A DNA stretch of 50,309 nt from Nitrospira sp. (GTDB lineage: Bacteria; Nitrospirota; Nitrospiria; Nitrospirales; Nitrospiraceae): the NCBI GenBank assembly GCA_020697375.1, contig JAJFBJ010000028.1:1-50309 (forward strand), given 5' to 3'. Shown here one piece after another: positions 42,980-50,309 of this stretch; position 1 is the stretch's first letter; each line of letters begins with the position of its first letter. A program made the position numbers and the translations under genes. The notes under the pieces were generated by a model. The model worked only from the letters and a program-made list of their open reading frames with translations. It was not told the DNA's origin and did not search any database.

Positions 42980-43442
42980 GGACCTGGTTCGTCAGGTTAC
43001 TGGCCATGGAGTTGACGCTATCGGTCAGATCCTTCCAGGTCCCGGCGACGCCGGGCACCACGGCCTGCCCGCCGAGCTTGCCTTCCGTCCCGACCTCGCG
43101 GGCCACCCGCGTCACTTCGGCGGCAAAACCCCGCAATTGATCGACCATCGTGTTGATGGCTTCCTTGAGCTGGAGAATCTCCCCGCGCACGTCCGCCGTA
43201 ATCTTTTTGGACAGATCCCCATTGGCCACGGCTGTCGTGACATCGGCGATGTTACGGACCTGTGCCGTCAAATTGCCGGCCATGAGGTTCACACTTTCCG
43301 TCAAATCCTTCCAGACGCCGCTCACGTCCCGTACCTGCGCCTGCCCGCCCAATTTGCCGTCCGTGCCCACTTCACGCGCGACGCGCGTCACCTCGGCGGC
43401 AAAATGGCCATCGAATTGACACTGTCCGTGAGGTCCTTCCAC
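42963..43442 (-). pseudogene. Poly-HAMP kinase, middle fragment
   Basis: Recognisable from [20 protein letters not shown] onward: one full 92-residue HAMP unit and the start of another, ending ...[10 protein letters not shown] followed by out-of-frame LLPPR and a stop. The expected continuation ([18 protein letters not shown]... DQLRS, about 43 residues) is missing, and the next frame resumes at FAAEVTR. It has no start signal of its own. It is either a real break in the kinase gene or a repeat-induced assembly error. Confidence 0.7.
43306..43404. repeat. 99-bp exact repeat, copy 2, at frame break
   Basis: Second copy of the 42881-42979 sequence, also ending in GGCGGCAAAA at a frame break. 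Identical junctions at both breaks point to recombination or misassembly between near-identical HAMP units. Confidence 0.8.
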
Positions 43443-44299
43443 GTGCCTGCCACCCCCGGCACGACCGCCTGCCCGCCCAGCTTTCCATCGGTCCCGACCT
43501 CGCGCGCCACGCGCGTCACCTCGGCCGCAAAGCTGCGTAACTGATCGACCATCGTATTGATCGTGTCCTTGAGCTGAAGGATCTCGCCGCGCACGTCGGC
43601 CGTGATCTTTTTCGACAGGTCGCCGTTGGCGACGGCAATCGTGACTTCCGCGATGTTCCGCACTTGATTCGTCAGGTTACTGGCCATTGAATTGACATTG
43701 TCGGTGAGGTCCTTCCATGTCCCGGCCACGCCGGGCACGACGGCCTGCCCGCCCAGCTTCCCTTCCGTCCCGACTTCGCGCGCCACCCGCGTGACCTCCG
43801 CCGCGAAGGCGTCCAGCTGGCCGACCATGCTGTTGACGGTCTTCGCCGTACTGAGAAATTCCCCGCGAAGCGGATGGCCTTCCGCCTCCAGCGCCACGGA
43901 TTGAGTGAGATCACCCTTGGCCACTGCGCCGATGACGCGCGCCATTTCCGTAGTCGGCCGAACAAGGTCATCGATCAATCCATTGACCGCCTCGATGTTC
44001 GTTTTCCATTCACCCCTCGCCTCCGGCACCGAAGCCCGCTCGGACAATTTTCCCTTTTTACCCACCGCATGGCTCACTCGCTTGAATTCTTCGGCGAACA
44101 ACGCGTTCAGATCGATGAGCCCGTTGATTTCATCGGCGATTTTTCCAACCATGCCCGTCCAGTCCGCAGGCAGCCGTACCGAGAAATCTCCTTTTTTGAC
44201 AGCCTGGAGAATCTGCAGGATGGCCTTATCGTGACTGTCGTCATGAGCGGCGACGCTGCCTTGCTGGTTACTTGAACGTGAACGCGACTTGGTATTCAT
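43388..44299 (-). CDS. Poly-HAMP kinase, N-terminal fragment
   Basis: 303 residues carrying the true N-terminus: a hydrophilic leader, a first divergent HAMP ([15 protein letters not shown]), a connector, a second HAMP ([20 protein letters not shown]) and then the regular 92-residue units. The frame ends after ...DSVNSMA with out-of-frame ILPPR; about 50 residues of the unit are missing before the next frame resumes at FAAEVTR. Without the breaks the kinase would have well over ten HAMP domains. Transcription probably starts from the bidirectional palindrome promoter at 44444-44523. Confidence 0.8.
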   Translation of the reverse strand: MNTKSRSRSSNQQGSVAAHDDSHDKAILQILQAVKKGDFSVRLPADWTGMVGKIADEINGLIDLNALFAEEFKRVSHAVGKKGKLSERASVPEARGEWKTNIEAVNGLIDDLVRPTTEMARVIGAVAKGDLTQSVALEAEGHPLRGEFLSTAKTVNSMVGQLDAFAAEVTRVAREVGTEGKLGGQAVVPGVAGTWKDLTDNVNSMASNLTNQVRNIAEVTIAVANGDLSKKITADVRGEILQLKDTINTMVDQLRSFAAEVTRVAREVGTDGKLGGQAVVPGVAGTWKDLTDSVNSMAILPPR

Positions 44300-44443
44300 C
44301 TATTGTCCTCCGTCCAGCAGACTGCGCCGGCGCTGACAAGTTGGATGGTGGTGCGGTTTGCATAGTTTTCCTAACAAAGCTCAAGAAAAAAAGCAGAACA
44401 GTCCCTCAGGCTGCTTCTTCCGCCGAGCCTTGTAGTGCAAAAC

Positions 44444-44523
44444 ACTATAGACTTCTCCATTACGACCAAAGACTAGGGGAACCCCCAGTTACAAAGATGT
44501 GCGCGGCATTGCTCTCCTATAAG
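44444..44523. promoter_or_regulatory. Bidirectional CTAGG-palindrome promoter
   Basis: CTAGG-GGAACCCCC-AG at 44473-44488. On the minus strand, exactly 23 nt away, is TATAGT (44449-44444), facing the poly-HAMP kinase. On the plus strand TATAAG (44518-44523) lies 29 nt away, facing the flavoprotein gene at 44587. The plus side also has the ATGTGC word seen after the palindromes at 16103 and 16818. The remaining gap (44300-44443) holds nothing recognised. Confidence 0.6.
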
Positions 44524-44586
44524 CAGGCGCGCGGAGGGGATTGTAGCGAAAAATGAACCACAAATGAAGAATAATAAAGGAACCTC

Positions 44587-45555
44587 ATGTCGGAACTACG
44601 CATACGGGAAGTATTGATCATCGGAGGAGGGTTAGCCGGGTTGTCTGCCGCGCTGTATTTGGGGCGGAGCAGGCGGGATACTCTCCTGGTCCATTCCAAT
44701 CGCTCCATGGCAAAATGGGAAACCGACGTCCAGAACTATTTGGGCTTTCCTGACGGCATCGACGGGAATGATTTGTTGTCCCGCGGTCGCGAACAGGTGA
44801 AGAGATTCCACGTCGCCGTCCTTGAGGATGAGATCGTCTCGCTCGAAAAGGCGTGGGACGGAACGTTTCGGGCTCAAGGCCGCCAAGACTGGTATGCCGC
44901 CAAGCGTGTGCTGATCGCCACCGGACTCACGCATTTGCCTCCCGACATTCCCGGCGTCAAGGATTGCCTCGGAAAGAGCCTCTTCTTTTGCAAGGATTGC
45001 GATGCGTTCCGGGTACAGGGCCGACGGATCGTCATCATCGGGCATGGGAATGAAGCGGCGGACTATGCCCTCGCCATGCTGTTGTACTCTCCCAGTGTCA
45101 TGATCGCCACGAACGGGACAAAGCCGCGCTGGGATGCCGATCACGCCGCCTGGCTCTCGAAATACCGGGTCCTGGTACGGGAAGAACGGATATGCGCGGT
45201 GGAACATGAGGAAGGGCAGCTTCAAGGGTTTACCTTCGAACAGGGCGAGCGGATCTCCGTGGATGCGGCCTTTACCACCAGAGGGGACCGTTACCATAGC
45301 GATTTGGCTGAGGCGGCCGGTGCGTCACTGGACGACAGCGGTGAGATCATCATCGATGCGCGCCTCAGCACAACGGTGCCCGGTCTGTATGCGGCCGGTT
45401 GTGTGACCCCGGCCAACTGCCAGATGATCATCGCGGCCGGGCAGGGGGCCACCGCCGCGCAGGCCATCAATCGTGACCTGTTCGAGGAAAGCCTCCGCGA
45501 ACACCGGCTTCCTTGTTTCGGCGAGCCTGTCCCGGAAACCGCCGGCGGAGGTTAA
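44587..45555 (+). CDS. Thioredoxin reductase-like FAD/NAD(P) oxidoreductase
   Basis: 322 residues. FAD-binding motif VLIIGGGLAGLSAALYLGRS near the N-terminus, NAD(P)-binding motif RIVIIGHGNEAADYALAML in the middle, and a CKDC pair (FFCKDCDAF) at the place of the CxxC redox centre of thioredoxin reductase. The C-terminal FAD contact is TVPGLYAAGCVTPANCQMIIAAGQG. All catalytic features of a low-molecular-weight thioredoxin reductase-like enzyme are present, but CKDC replaces the usual CATC and the physiological partner is unknown. No thioredoxin gene is adjacent. It is divergent from the poly-HAMP kinase across a shared palindrome; its stop overlaps the convergent hydrolase by 4 nt. Confidence 0.83.
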   Translation: MSELRIREVLIIGGGLAGLSAALYLGRSRRDTLLVHSNRSMAKWETDVQNYLGFPDGIDGNDLLSRGREQVKRFHVAVLEDEIVSLEKAWDGTFRAQGRQDWYAAKRVLIATGLTHLPPDIPGVKDCLGKSLFFCKDCDAFRVQGRRIVIIGHGNEAADYALAMLLYSPSVMIATNGTKPRWDADHAAWLSKYRVLVREERICAVEHEEGQLQGFTFEQGERISVDAAFTTRGDRYHSDLAEAAGASLDDSGEIIIDARLSTTVPGLYAAGCVTPANCQMIIAAGQGATAAQAINRDLFEESLREHRLPCFGEPVPETAGGG

Positions 45556-46148
45556 TGAACCTCCTGGAGGTCCAGGTCATCGGAATATTGCAGATCGGCT
45601 TTCAGGTTGGTTTGCATATGCGCGAGGGCCATGTCATTGGCGCCGGCATCGATGGAAACAATGCAGTCCGCCGGCACGCAGAGGGAGAATTCACGCATAT
45701 AGGCATCGGCGGCCGTATAGAGGACACAGTTGTCGCCCGCCACGCCGGTCAGGATCAGCCGCCGCGCGCCGAGGAATTTCAGGAGCAGTTCCAAGGGAGT
45801 GGCATAGAAACCGGAATGTTTCGGTTTCAGCACGAAATAGTCATGCTCTGCCGGATGCAATAGCTCCGCCACCGGCCTTCCCCTGCAGGGTTCGTACAGA
45901 CAATGCTCCACCAGCCTGCCGAAATCATGTCTCCACTTACCGAAATTGTCGTTGACGTAGATGGCGGGAATGCCGGCCTTCGTGGCCCGCTGCTTGAACC
46001 GGGCGATTCGCCCCGCGGACTCGACAACAGCCGGAAACAATTTTTCGCTATCCGGAAAGGAAAATGTGTTGATCATGTCAATGATCAGCAGGCAGGTACC
46101 CGTATGGTTGGAATCCTTGGGCGTGATGCCATCCTGAAGGTGAGCCAT
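45552..46148 (-). CDS. Isochorismatase-family cysteine hydrolase
   Basis: 198 residues. CLLIIDMINTFSF supplies the catalytic Asp, FVLKPKHSGFYATPLELLLK the Lys, and LILTGVAGDNCVLYTAADAY the nucleophilic Cys, which together make the complete isochorismatase-like triad. Length and motifs match the nicotinamidase-related cysteine hydrolases; the true substrate cannot be read from sequence. It starts 57 nt after the Hsp20-like gene on the same strand and may be expressed with it. Confidence 0.87.
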   Translation of the reverse strand: MAHLQDGITPKDSNHTGTCLLIIDMINTFSFPDSEKLFPAVVESAGRIARFKQRATKAGIPAIYVNDNFGKWRHDFGRLVEHCLYEPCRGRPVAELLHPAEHDYFVLKPKHSGFYATPLELLLKFLGARRLILTGVAGDNCVLYTAADAYMREFSLCVPADCIVSIDAGANDMALAHMQTNLKADLQYSDDLDLQEVH

Positions 46149-46205
46149 GCGGAGGTGCTCTCTGCTAATAGGGCAGGATGCTGGAATCGTTCCGCAGCTG
46201 CATCC

Positions 46206-46580
46206 TCACCACATCACGATCGAGCGCCAACGATGGCCCAGGCCGGCCGTGGGAACGGAAATGCGGACGATGCCGCCGGCATTCTTGACCGTCGCCCGTT
46301 CGATTTCACCGTCCGTGGGAATGGGTACGTAGCGTTGAATCGCTCCGCTGGTGATCACCACTCCCTGCTGGCCGAATTCAACCGTCACCTCCGGCTTTTC
46401 GGATAACCCGGCCAGCCTGCTGAAATCCGCATAAACATTAAAGGCCCCGTCCAATTCCGACACCTCGATGATAGGTGACCCTGTTTGAGCGGAGGACTCG
46501 CTCAGGGCACGCGCGCCGCTAGCCCCTCGCTCCATCGTTTTCTGATCCATGCCTGTCGCGATTCCGTTCACGTTCATCAT
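46206..46580 (-). CDS. Hsp20/alpha-crystallin-like small heat-shock protein
   Basis: 124 residues from ATG 46580, preceded by AAGGAGAGG; a longer frame to 46649 would overlap the promoter. After a ~40-residue variable N-terminus comes an alpha-crystallin-like beta-sandwich: IIEVSELDGAFNVYADFSRL, VTVEFGQQGVVITSG, YVPIPTDGEIERATVKNAGGIV and RISVPTAG. The I-x-A-x-VKNAG-I-x-R-I-x-VP stretch corresponds to the Hsp20 consensus KNGVL-x-I-x-VP. It would act as an ATP-independent holdase. The domain is somewhat divergent, so the assignment is probable rather than certain. Confidence 0.75.
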   Translation of the reverse strand: MMNVNGIATGMDQKTMERGASGARALSESSAQTGSPIIEVSELDGAFNVYADFSRLAGLSEKPEVTVEFGQQGVVITSGAIQRYVPIPTDGEIERATVKNAGGIVRISVPTAGLGHRWRSIVMW

Positions 46581-46620
46581 GAGCCTCTCCTTCTCTGCTG
46601 GGTCCCAACTGCTACGATGC

Positions 46621-46664
46621 AACATACCGTCTTTTGAAAAGCCTGCCACTAGGACAATCCCTGG
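46621..46664 (-). promoter_or_regulatory. CTAGG-palindrome promoter of hsp20-like gene
   Basis: Minus strand: CCAGG-GATTGTCCT-AG (46664-46649), 22 nt, then TATGTT (46626-46621); predicted start near 46613 and a ~33-nt leader to the ATG at 46580. Confidence 0.55.
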
Positions 46665-46688
46665 AAAATTCGTTTTAAGAAACTCATG

Positions 46689-46734
46689 CTAGCGTTTTTC
46701 CTAGTTGTTATGGCCACATACCCTGGCTTAGGAT
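46689..46734 (+). promoter_or_regulatory. CTAGC...CCTAG promoter of downstream kinase
   Basis: CTAGC-GTTTTTCCT-AG at 46689-46704, 24 nt, then TAGGAT (46729-46734), pointing toward the kinase at 46820. It is 25 nt from the hsp20-like site, so two palindromes sit back to back in this divergent region. Confidence 0.45.
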
Positions 46735-46819
46735 TCCATACAATCTGTGCTGGATCAGGCCGAGTCATACATCCTCCGTGCGCCCATGGCATACGGCGGC
46801 TCAAGAGACATAGATTTTT

Positions 46820-49348
46820 ATGCAGCATGAAGATTCGGACGAGAGGTCAGAATTCCATAGGCCTGATGGGTTGACGCTGGCCCACTTCGCGGCCATCGTG
46901 GAGTCATCGGAAGACGCGATCATTTCCAAAGATTTGAACGGCGTGATCACGAGTTGGAACCATGCCGCGGAACAGATGTTTGGATACAAGGCCGAGGAAA
47001 TGATCGGGCAACCGGTGCAGCGCCTGATTCCGGATGATCGGCGCGAGGAGGAACCCAGGATCCTGGAACGCCTCAGACGAGGCGAGCGCATCTGCCACTT
47101 TGAAACGGTCCGACGGCGAAAGAACGGCTCGACCATCCAAATCTCCTTGACCGTTTCCCCGGTCAAGGATGGGACCGGCCGGATTGTCGGAGCCTCTAAA
47201 ATTGCGAGGGACATTACTCAAGCCAAGGAAACCGAACGGCAATTGGCGGCGATCCGCGACGAACTGGCCGGCGATGCTGCGGGCCTGGAACGGTTGTATG
47301 ACCTCAGCGCCAAGCTCATCCATGCACAGGATCTCTCGGCCTTGCTGGGCGACGTGCTGGACAGCGGACTCGCTATGGCCAAGGCGGAGATCGGATATGT
47401 GCAATTGGTCGACGCTCAATCGGGCCGGCTGAAGGTCATGGCGCACCGGATGCTCGGGGATGAATTCCTAGCGCGCTTCAGCGAGGCGGCGCCGGAAGTG
47501 GGATGCTGCGGAGTCGCATTGCAAACACAGCAACGCGTGATCGTGGAAGACGTGCGCGACCATGGCCTCTTTGCCGAACCCTGGTGTCAGCCGCTTCTGA
47601 TCAAAGCCGGCGTACGGGCGGTCCATTCCACACCGATTTTATCGCGAACCGGCAAACCGCTCGGAATGTTTTCCGTTTACTATCGAGACAGCTACCTGCC
47701 GACGGACCATGAGCTGCGGTTCATCGACATCCTGGTCCGCCAAGCCGCCGAGACCATCGAACGTCTCCAGGACGCGGAGGCGTTGCGTGAAAGCGAACGG
47801 CAGCTCCGTGAATTGGTCGCCGCTCTTCCGACCGCGGTCTATACCACGGACGCGGCTGGAAAAATCAGGCATTATAACCAGGCCGCCGTCGATCTCTGGG
47901 GATGCCGTCCAGAACTGGGTGTGACCCAATGGTGCGGATCCTGGCGCCTCTATTGGCCTGACGGCACGCCGATTCCGCTCGATCAATGCCCCATGGCGTT
48001 GTCGTTGAAACAGAACCGGCCCGTACGAGGCATGGAGGCCGTCGTTGAACGACCAGACGGAATCCGCGTACCGGTGCTGCCCTATCCGACCCCTCTCCGG
48101 GATGCGTCCGGCAAGCTGGTCGGGGGAGTCAACATGCTGGTGGAGATCAGCGACCGCAAGCAGGCCGAAAAGCAGCTTCGGCAGCTGGCAGCCGATTCCG
48201 AACGCCGGGTCACCGAACGGACCCAGGAACTGGTCTGTTCTCAGGAACGGCTGCGCGCCCTGGCGTCGGACCTGACCTTGACCGAGCAGCGCGAGCGACG
48301 GAGGCTTGCGACAGAACTACACGACTATCTGGCCCAGTTGGTCGTCGCCAGCAGACTCAGGGTTTCGCAAGCCATCCCGAAAATTCAAGACCCGACGCTT
48401 TCGGCCTCCCTGACCACTGTGGATCAGATGCTCGACCAGGCTTTGACCTACACGCGGTCGCTCGTCGCCGAACTCAGCCCGCACATTCTCTATCGGTTCG
48501 GCCTGGCGAAATCCCTGGTATGGCTCGGCGATCAGATGAAACAACATTCTCTTGATGTCACGGTCAAGACAGGTGACAGTTCGTTCACCCTTCCGGACGA
48601 CCAGGCCGTTCTGTTGTTTCAATCGGTGCGGGAACTGTTGCTCAACATCGTCAAACATGCCGGGACCGCTCAGGCCGAGATCACGATCAATGTCGACGAA
48701 TGCAACGAATTGTGGATCTGCGTTGAGGATAACGGGGTCGGATTCGAGCCGGCCGCGATTTCCAGCTCCGAAGACTCGCACAGCAAGTTCGGATTATTGA
48801 GCATTCGGGAACGAATGGAATTACTGGGTGGAGAATGCGAAATATCCTCCACACCAGGGGCCGGCACATTGGCCATATTACGCCTGCCCCTCTCCCAGAA
48901 TGCCGTGGGAGCGGTCGCCGCGACGCATCCTTTCAGTTCGAACGTTCACACCATCGCCTCCGGCCATTCCGGCCGATCCGTACGGGTCCTGCTGGTCGAT
49001 GACCATGCCATGGTCCGGCAGGGGCTCCGCAGCATTCTCGATAGCTATGCCGATCTCAATGTCGTCGGCGAAGCGGCGGACGGCCAAGACGCCGTGATCA
49101 TGTCACGTTCATTGCATCCCGACGTGGTAGTTATGGACGTCAATCTGCCGCTGCTCGACGGCATCGAAGCGACCCGCATCATGTGTCGCGAACACGAAGC
49201 CATTACCATTATTGGAATTTCCGTCCGAAACGACCCGCAGGTGAAGCTGGCCATGAGCGAGGCGGGCGCCGCGGCCTTCCTGCCCAAAGAGTCGGCGGCC
49301 AGTCAGCTCTACGAGGTGATTCTCAACCACTGTCCGGTCAAATCCTGA
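46820..49348 (+). CDS. Hybrid sensor kinase PAS-GAF-PAS-HisKA_3-HATPase-REC
   Basis: 842 residues. PAS (~20-140; IVESSEDAIISKDLNGVITSWN), GAF (~155-320; GCCGVALQTQQRVIVEDV), PAS (~330-450), then RRRLATELHDYLAQLVVASRL with His501, HATPase_c (KFGLLSIRERMELLGG) and a NarL-type receiver with Asp773 (VMDVNLPLLDG) and Lys in FLPKESAA. It ends after the receiver without a HTH domain, like the other HisKA_3 kinases here. No membrane segment. Unlike them, its linker is not built from AT-rich repeats. It starts with a weak ribosome-binding site downstream of a palindrome promoter. Confidence 0.88.
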   Translation: MQHEDSDERSEFHRPDGLTLAHFAAIVESSEDAIISKDLNGVITSWNHAAEQMFGYKAEEMIGQPVQRLIPDDRREEEPRILERLRRGERICHFETVRRRKNGSTIQISLTVSPVKDGTGRIVGASKIARDITQAKETERQLAAIRDELAGDAAGLERLYDLSAKLIHAQDLSALLGDVLDSGLAMAKAEIGYVQLVDAQSGRLKVMAHRMLGDEFLARFSEAAPEVGCCGVALQTQQRVIVEDVRDHGLFAEPWCQPLLIKAGVRAVHSTPILSRTGKPLGMFSVYYRDSYLPTDHELRFIDILVRQAAETIERLQDAEALRESERQLRELVAALPTAVYTTDAAGKIRHYNQAAVDLWGCRPELGVTQWCGSWRLYWPDGTPIPLDQCPMALSLKQNRPVRGMEAVVERPDGIRVPVLPYPTPLRDASGKLVGGVNMLVEISDRKQAEKQLRQLAADSERRVTERTQELVCSQERLRALASDLTLTEQRERRRLATELHDYLAQLVVASRLRVSQAIPKIQDPTLSASLTTVDQMLDQALTYTRSLVAELSPHILYRFGLAKSLVWLGDQMKQHSLDVTVKTGDSSFTLPDDQAVLLFQSVRELLLNIVKHAGTAQAEITINVDECNELWICVEDNGVGFEPAAISSSEDSHSKFGLLSIRERMELLGGECEISSTPGAGTLAILRLPLSQNAVGAVAATHPFSSNVHTIASGHSGRSVRVLLVDDHAMVRQGLRSILDSYADLNVVGEAADGQDAVIMSRSLHPDVVVMDVNLPLLDGIEATRIMCREHEAITIIGISVRNDPQVKLAMSEAGAAAFLPKESAASQLYEVILNHCPVKS

Positions 49349-49424
49349 TTGACAGAACCGTCAACAACCTGGATCCTGCGATCCAACCACTTCGAATCAT
49401 CCCTATGACGATCTTCGTTCCCTC

Positions 49425-50309
49425 ATGACCCCCTCGATTTTGCCCACATTGCAACGCCTGGCCCGGTCGGCCGCGCTCCTGGCGATCATCCTGCCGATCG
49501 TGATCGTTCTGTCCCGGATCTTCGATATCAGGCTGCTATCCGAACTGCATACATCTTCCAATGGTCTCACGGCGACCACGGCATTGGGACTGCTGCTCTG
49601 CGGCATCGCCCTATGGCTGCAGATCCACGAACCCCTCACGCTCGTCCGCCGGCGCATGGCCCGGGCCTGCGGATTGATCGCCTGCCTGTCGGCCATGGTC
49701 ACAATATCCGAGTATCTATTCACCATGGATTTGGGGATCGACCGCCGGCTCCTCCCGTTGCGGGACGTTCTGCAGCAGCCGCAGGCGGACCACATCGTCC
49801 TTCCCACGGCCTTCGCGCTCCTGGCGCTGGGCCTGGCCCTTGTCTGGCTGGACGGGAAATCCGGCCACCGGCACAGTTTTTCACAATACGGCGCGCTCAT
49901 GGGCGGCATGATCGGCGCAGTGGCTCTCGTCGGCTACCTGTACGGCGTTCAATCGCTCTACAAAATGGGAACCGCCACCATTTCCCCCTTTGCGGCCCTG
50001 ATCTTGCTCGCGCTTGGGATTGGCATCCTCTGCGCGCGGCCGACAGAGGGATTCATGGCGACGTTGGCCAGTGAAGATTTGGGAGGGCTGATGTTGCGGC
50101 GCGTGCTTCCCTTTGCCATCATCCTGCCGATCCTCGCCGGCTGGATTCGCATCACCGCGCAGCGGTCCGGGCATTACGGCTTTACGTTCGGCGTGGCGCT
50201 GGCCGTGGCCTGCGTCATGCTGATCATGCTCGCGTTCCTGTGGCTTCTGGCAGGGACGTTGAACAGGACGGACGGTCAAAAGAAACATATCCTGCAGATC
50301 CTTCACCAG
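49425..50309 (+). CDS. Polytopic membrane protein, probably N-terminus of a sensor kinase (3' partial)
   Basis: The frame from ATG 49425 stays open to the window end (295 codons). It has about eight hydrophobic segments, such as LLAIILPIVIVLSRIF, LTATTALGLLLCGIALWLQI, GALMGGMIGAVALVGYLYGV, VLPFAIILPILAGWI and FGVALAVACVMLIMLAFLWLLAGTLN, and then a charged stretch (NRTDGQKKH) that often precedes a coiled coil and PAS domain. Position after another kinase suggests a membrane sensor kinase, but no catalytic domain is in view. The ribosome-binding site is weak. Confidence 0.6.
   Translation, partial: MTPSILPTLQRLARSAALLAIILPIVIVLSRIFDIRLLSELHTSSNGLTATTALGLLLCGIALWLQIHEPLTLVRRRMARACGLIACLSAMVTISEYLFTMDLGIDRRLLPLRDVLQQPQADHIVLPTAFALLALGLALVWLDGKSGHRHSFSQYGALMGGMIGAVALVGYLYGVQSLYKMGTATISPFAALILLALGIGILCARPTEGFMATLASEDLGGLMLRRVLPFAIILPILAGWIRITAQRSGHYGFTFGVALAVACVMLIMLAFLWLLAGTLNRTDGQKKHILQILHQ

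Larger units (their letters stand above)
40759..43830 (-). repeat. Tandem 276-bp coding repeats (HAMP units)
   Basis: In-frame repeats of 276 bp (92 codons); for example GACCTCGCGC starts at 41011 and again at 41287. Units alternate two connector versions ([12 protein letters not shown] and [12 protein letters not shown]). Eight complete units lie in the main frame, more in the two upstream fragments. Divergence is greatest next to the GAF domain and least at the 5' end, where both breaks occur. Confidence 0.9.

Noticed and set aside
40507..43140. An 877-codon open frame on the plus strand opposite the HAMP repeats
   Set aside because: It is the antisense reading of the 276-bp repeats; its His/Arg-rich repetitive product matches no family, while the minus strand encodes clear HAMP, GAF and kinase domains.
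40759..43830. Regular repeats that could suggest a CRISPR array
   Set aside because: The period is 276 bp, in frame, with no unique spacers; the repeats are HAMP coding units.
49403..49909. A 168-codon minus-strand frame near the window end
   Set aside because: It lies opposite the membrane protein starting at 49425, whose hydrophobic segments show that the plus strand is coding.

Overview
The window most resembles a Nitrospirota genome, probably a Nitrospira-like nitrite oxidiser. This is inference from gene content: an alternative-complex-III ActD/ActE module beside two CydA-like membrane proteins, very dense two-component signalling, and a stress-gene island in a GC-rich background. No rRNA, tRNA, CRISPR array, integrase or transposase was recognised.

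Layout. (1) 1-3536 (+): respiratory block, with an ActD-ActE fusion (5' end outside the window) and two paralogous cytochrome bd subunit I-like proteins. (2) 3485-10514 (-): tightly packed operon of a small Cys-rich protein, Ku, topoisomerase IB, TreZ, a glycogen-debranching-type enzyme and a DUF72 protein. (3) 10616-22444: stress/envelope island with two Slp-type lipoproteins, an FAD-Rieske oxidoreductase, a frameshifted low-affinity iron permease, a HAD-HerA fusion, two paralogous secreted proteins, a CxxC/winged-helix protein, an EEP-family hydrolase, a phospholipase D-VTT protein, a 19-cysteine copper-storage-like protein and a small exported protein. (4) 22772-34922 (+): signalling operon of three hybrid kinases, CheR, CheB and a fourth kinase. 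(5) 34910-44299 (-): a giant poly-HAMP hybrid kinase broken into three reading frames, a broken REC/PAS kinase, a winged-helix protein and two DUF5985-type membrane proteins. (6) 44473-50309: a thioredoxin-reductase-like flavoprotein, an isochorismatase-family hydrolase, an Hsp20-like protein, another PAS-GAF kinase and the start of a membrane protein that leaves the window.

The most interesting signal is in the gaps between genes. A 16-bp palindrome, CTAGG-N6-CCTAG, recurs at about ten gene starts in regions 3 and 6. In most cases a -10-like hexamer (TATAAG, TATGAG, TACCAT, TATAGT) begins 23 nt after it (21-24 nt overall), and there is no TTGACA-like -35 box. Size, symmetry and a centre near -43 suggest a class II-type activator of the NarL/LuxR-HTH kind. 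The targets (Slp lipoproteins, secreted proteins, PLD-VTT, copper-storage-like protein, Hsp20, flavoprotein and two sensor kinases) would form a stress regulon. Five kinases in the window carry NarL-type receiver domains but no DNA-binding domain, so the regulator itself is not in view.

Several genes are interrupted: the iron permease, the first kinase, the REC/PAS kinase and the poly-HAMP kinase (twice). Some breaks fall in homopolymers or near-identical repeats, so assembly or sequencing error must be weighed against real decay.
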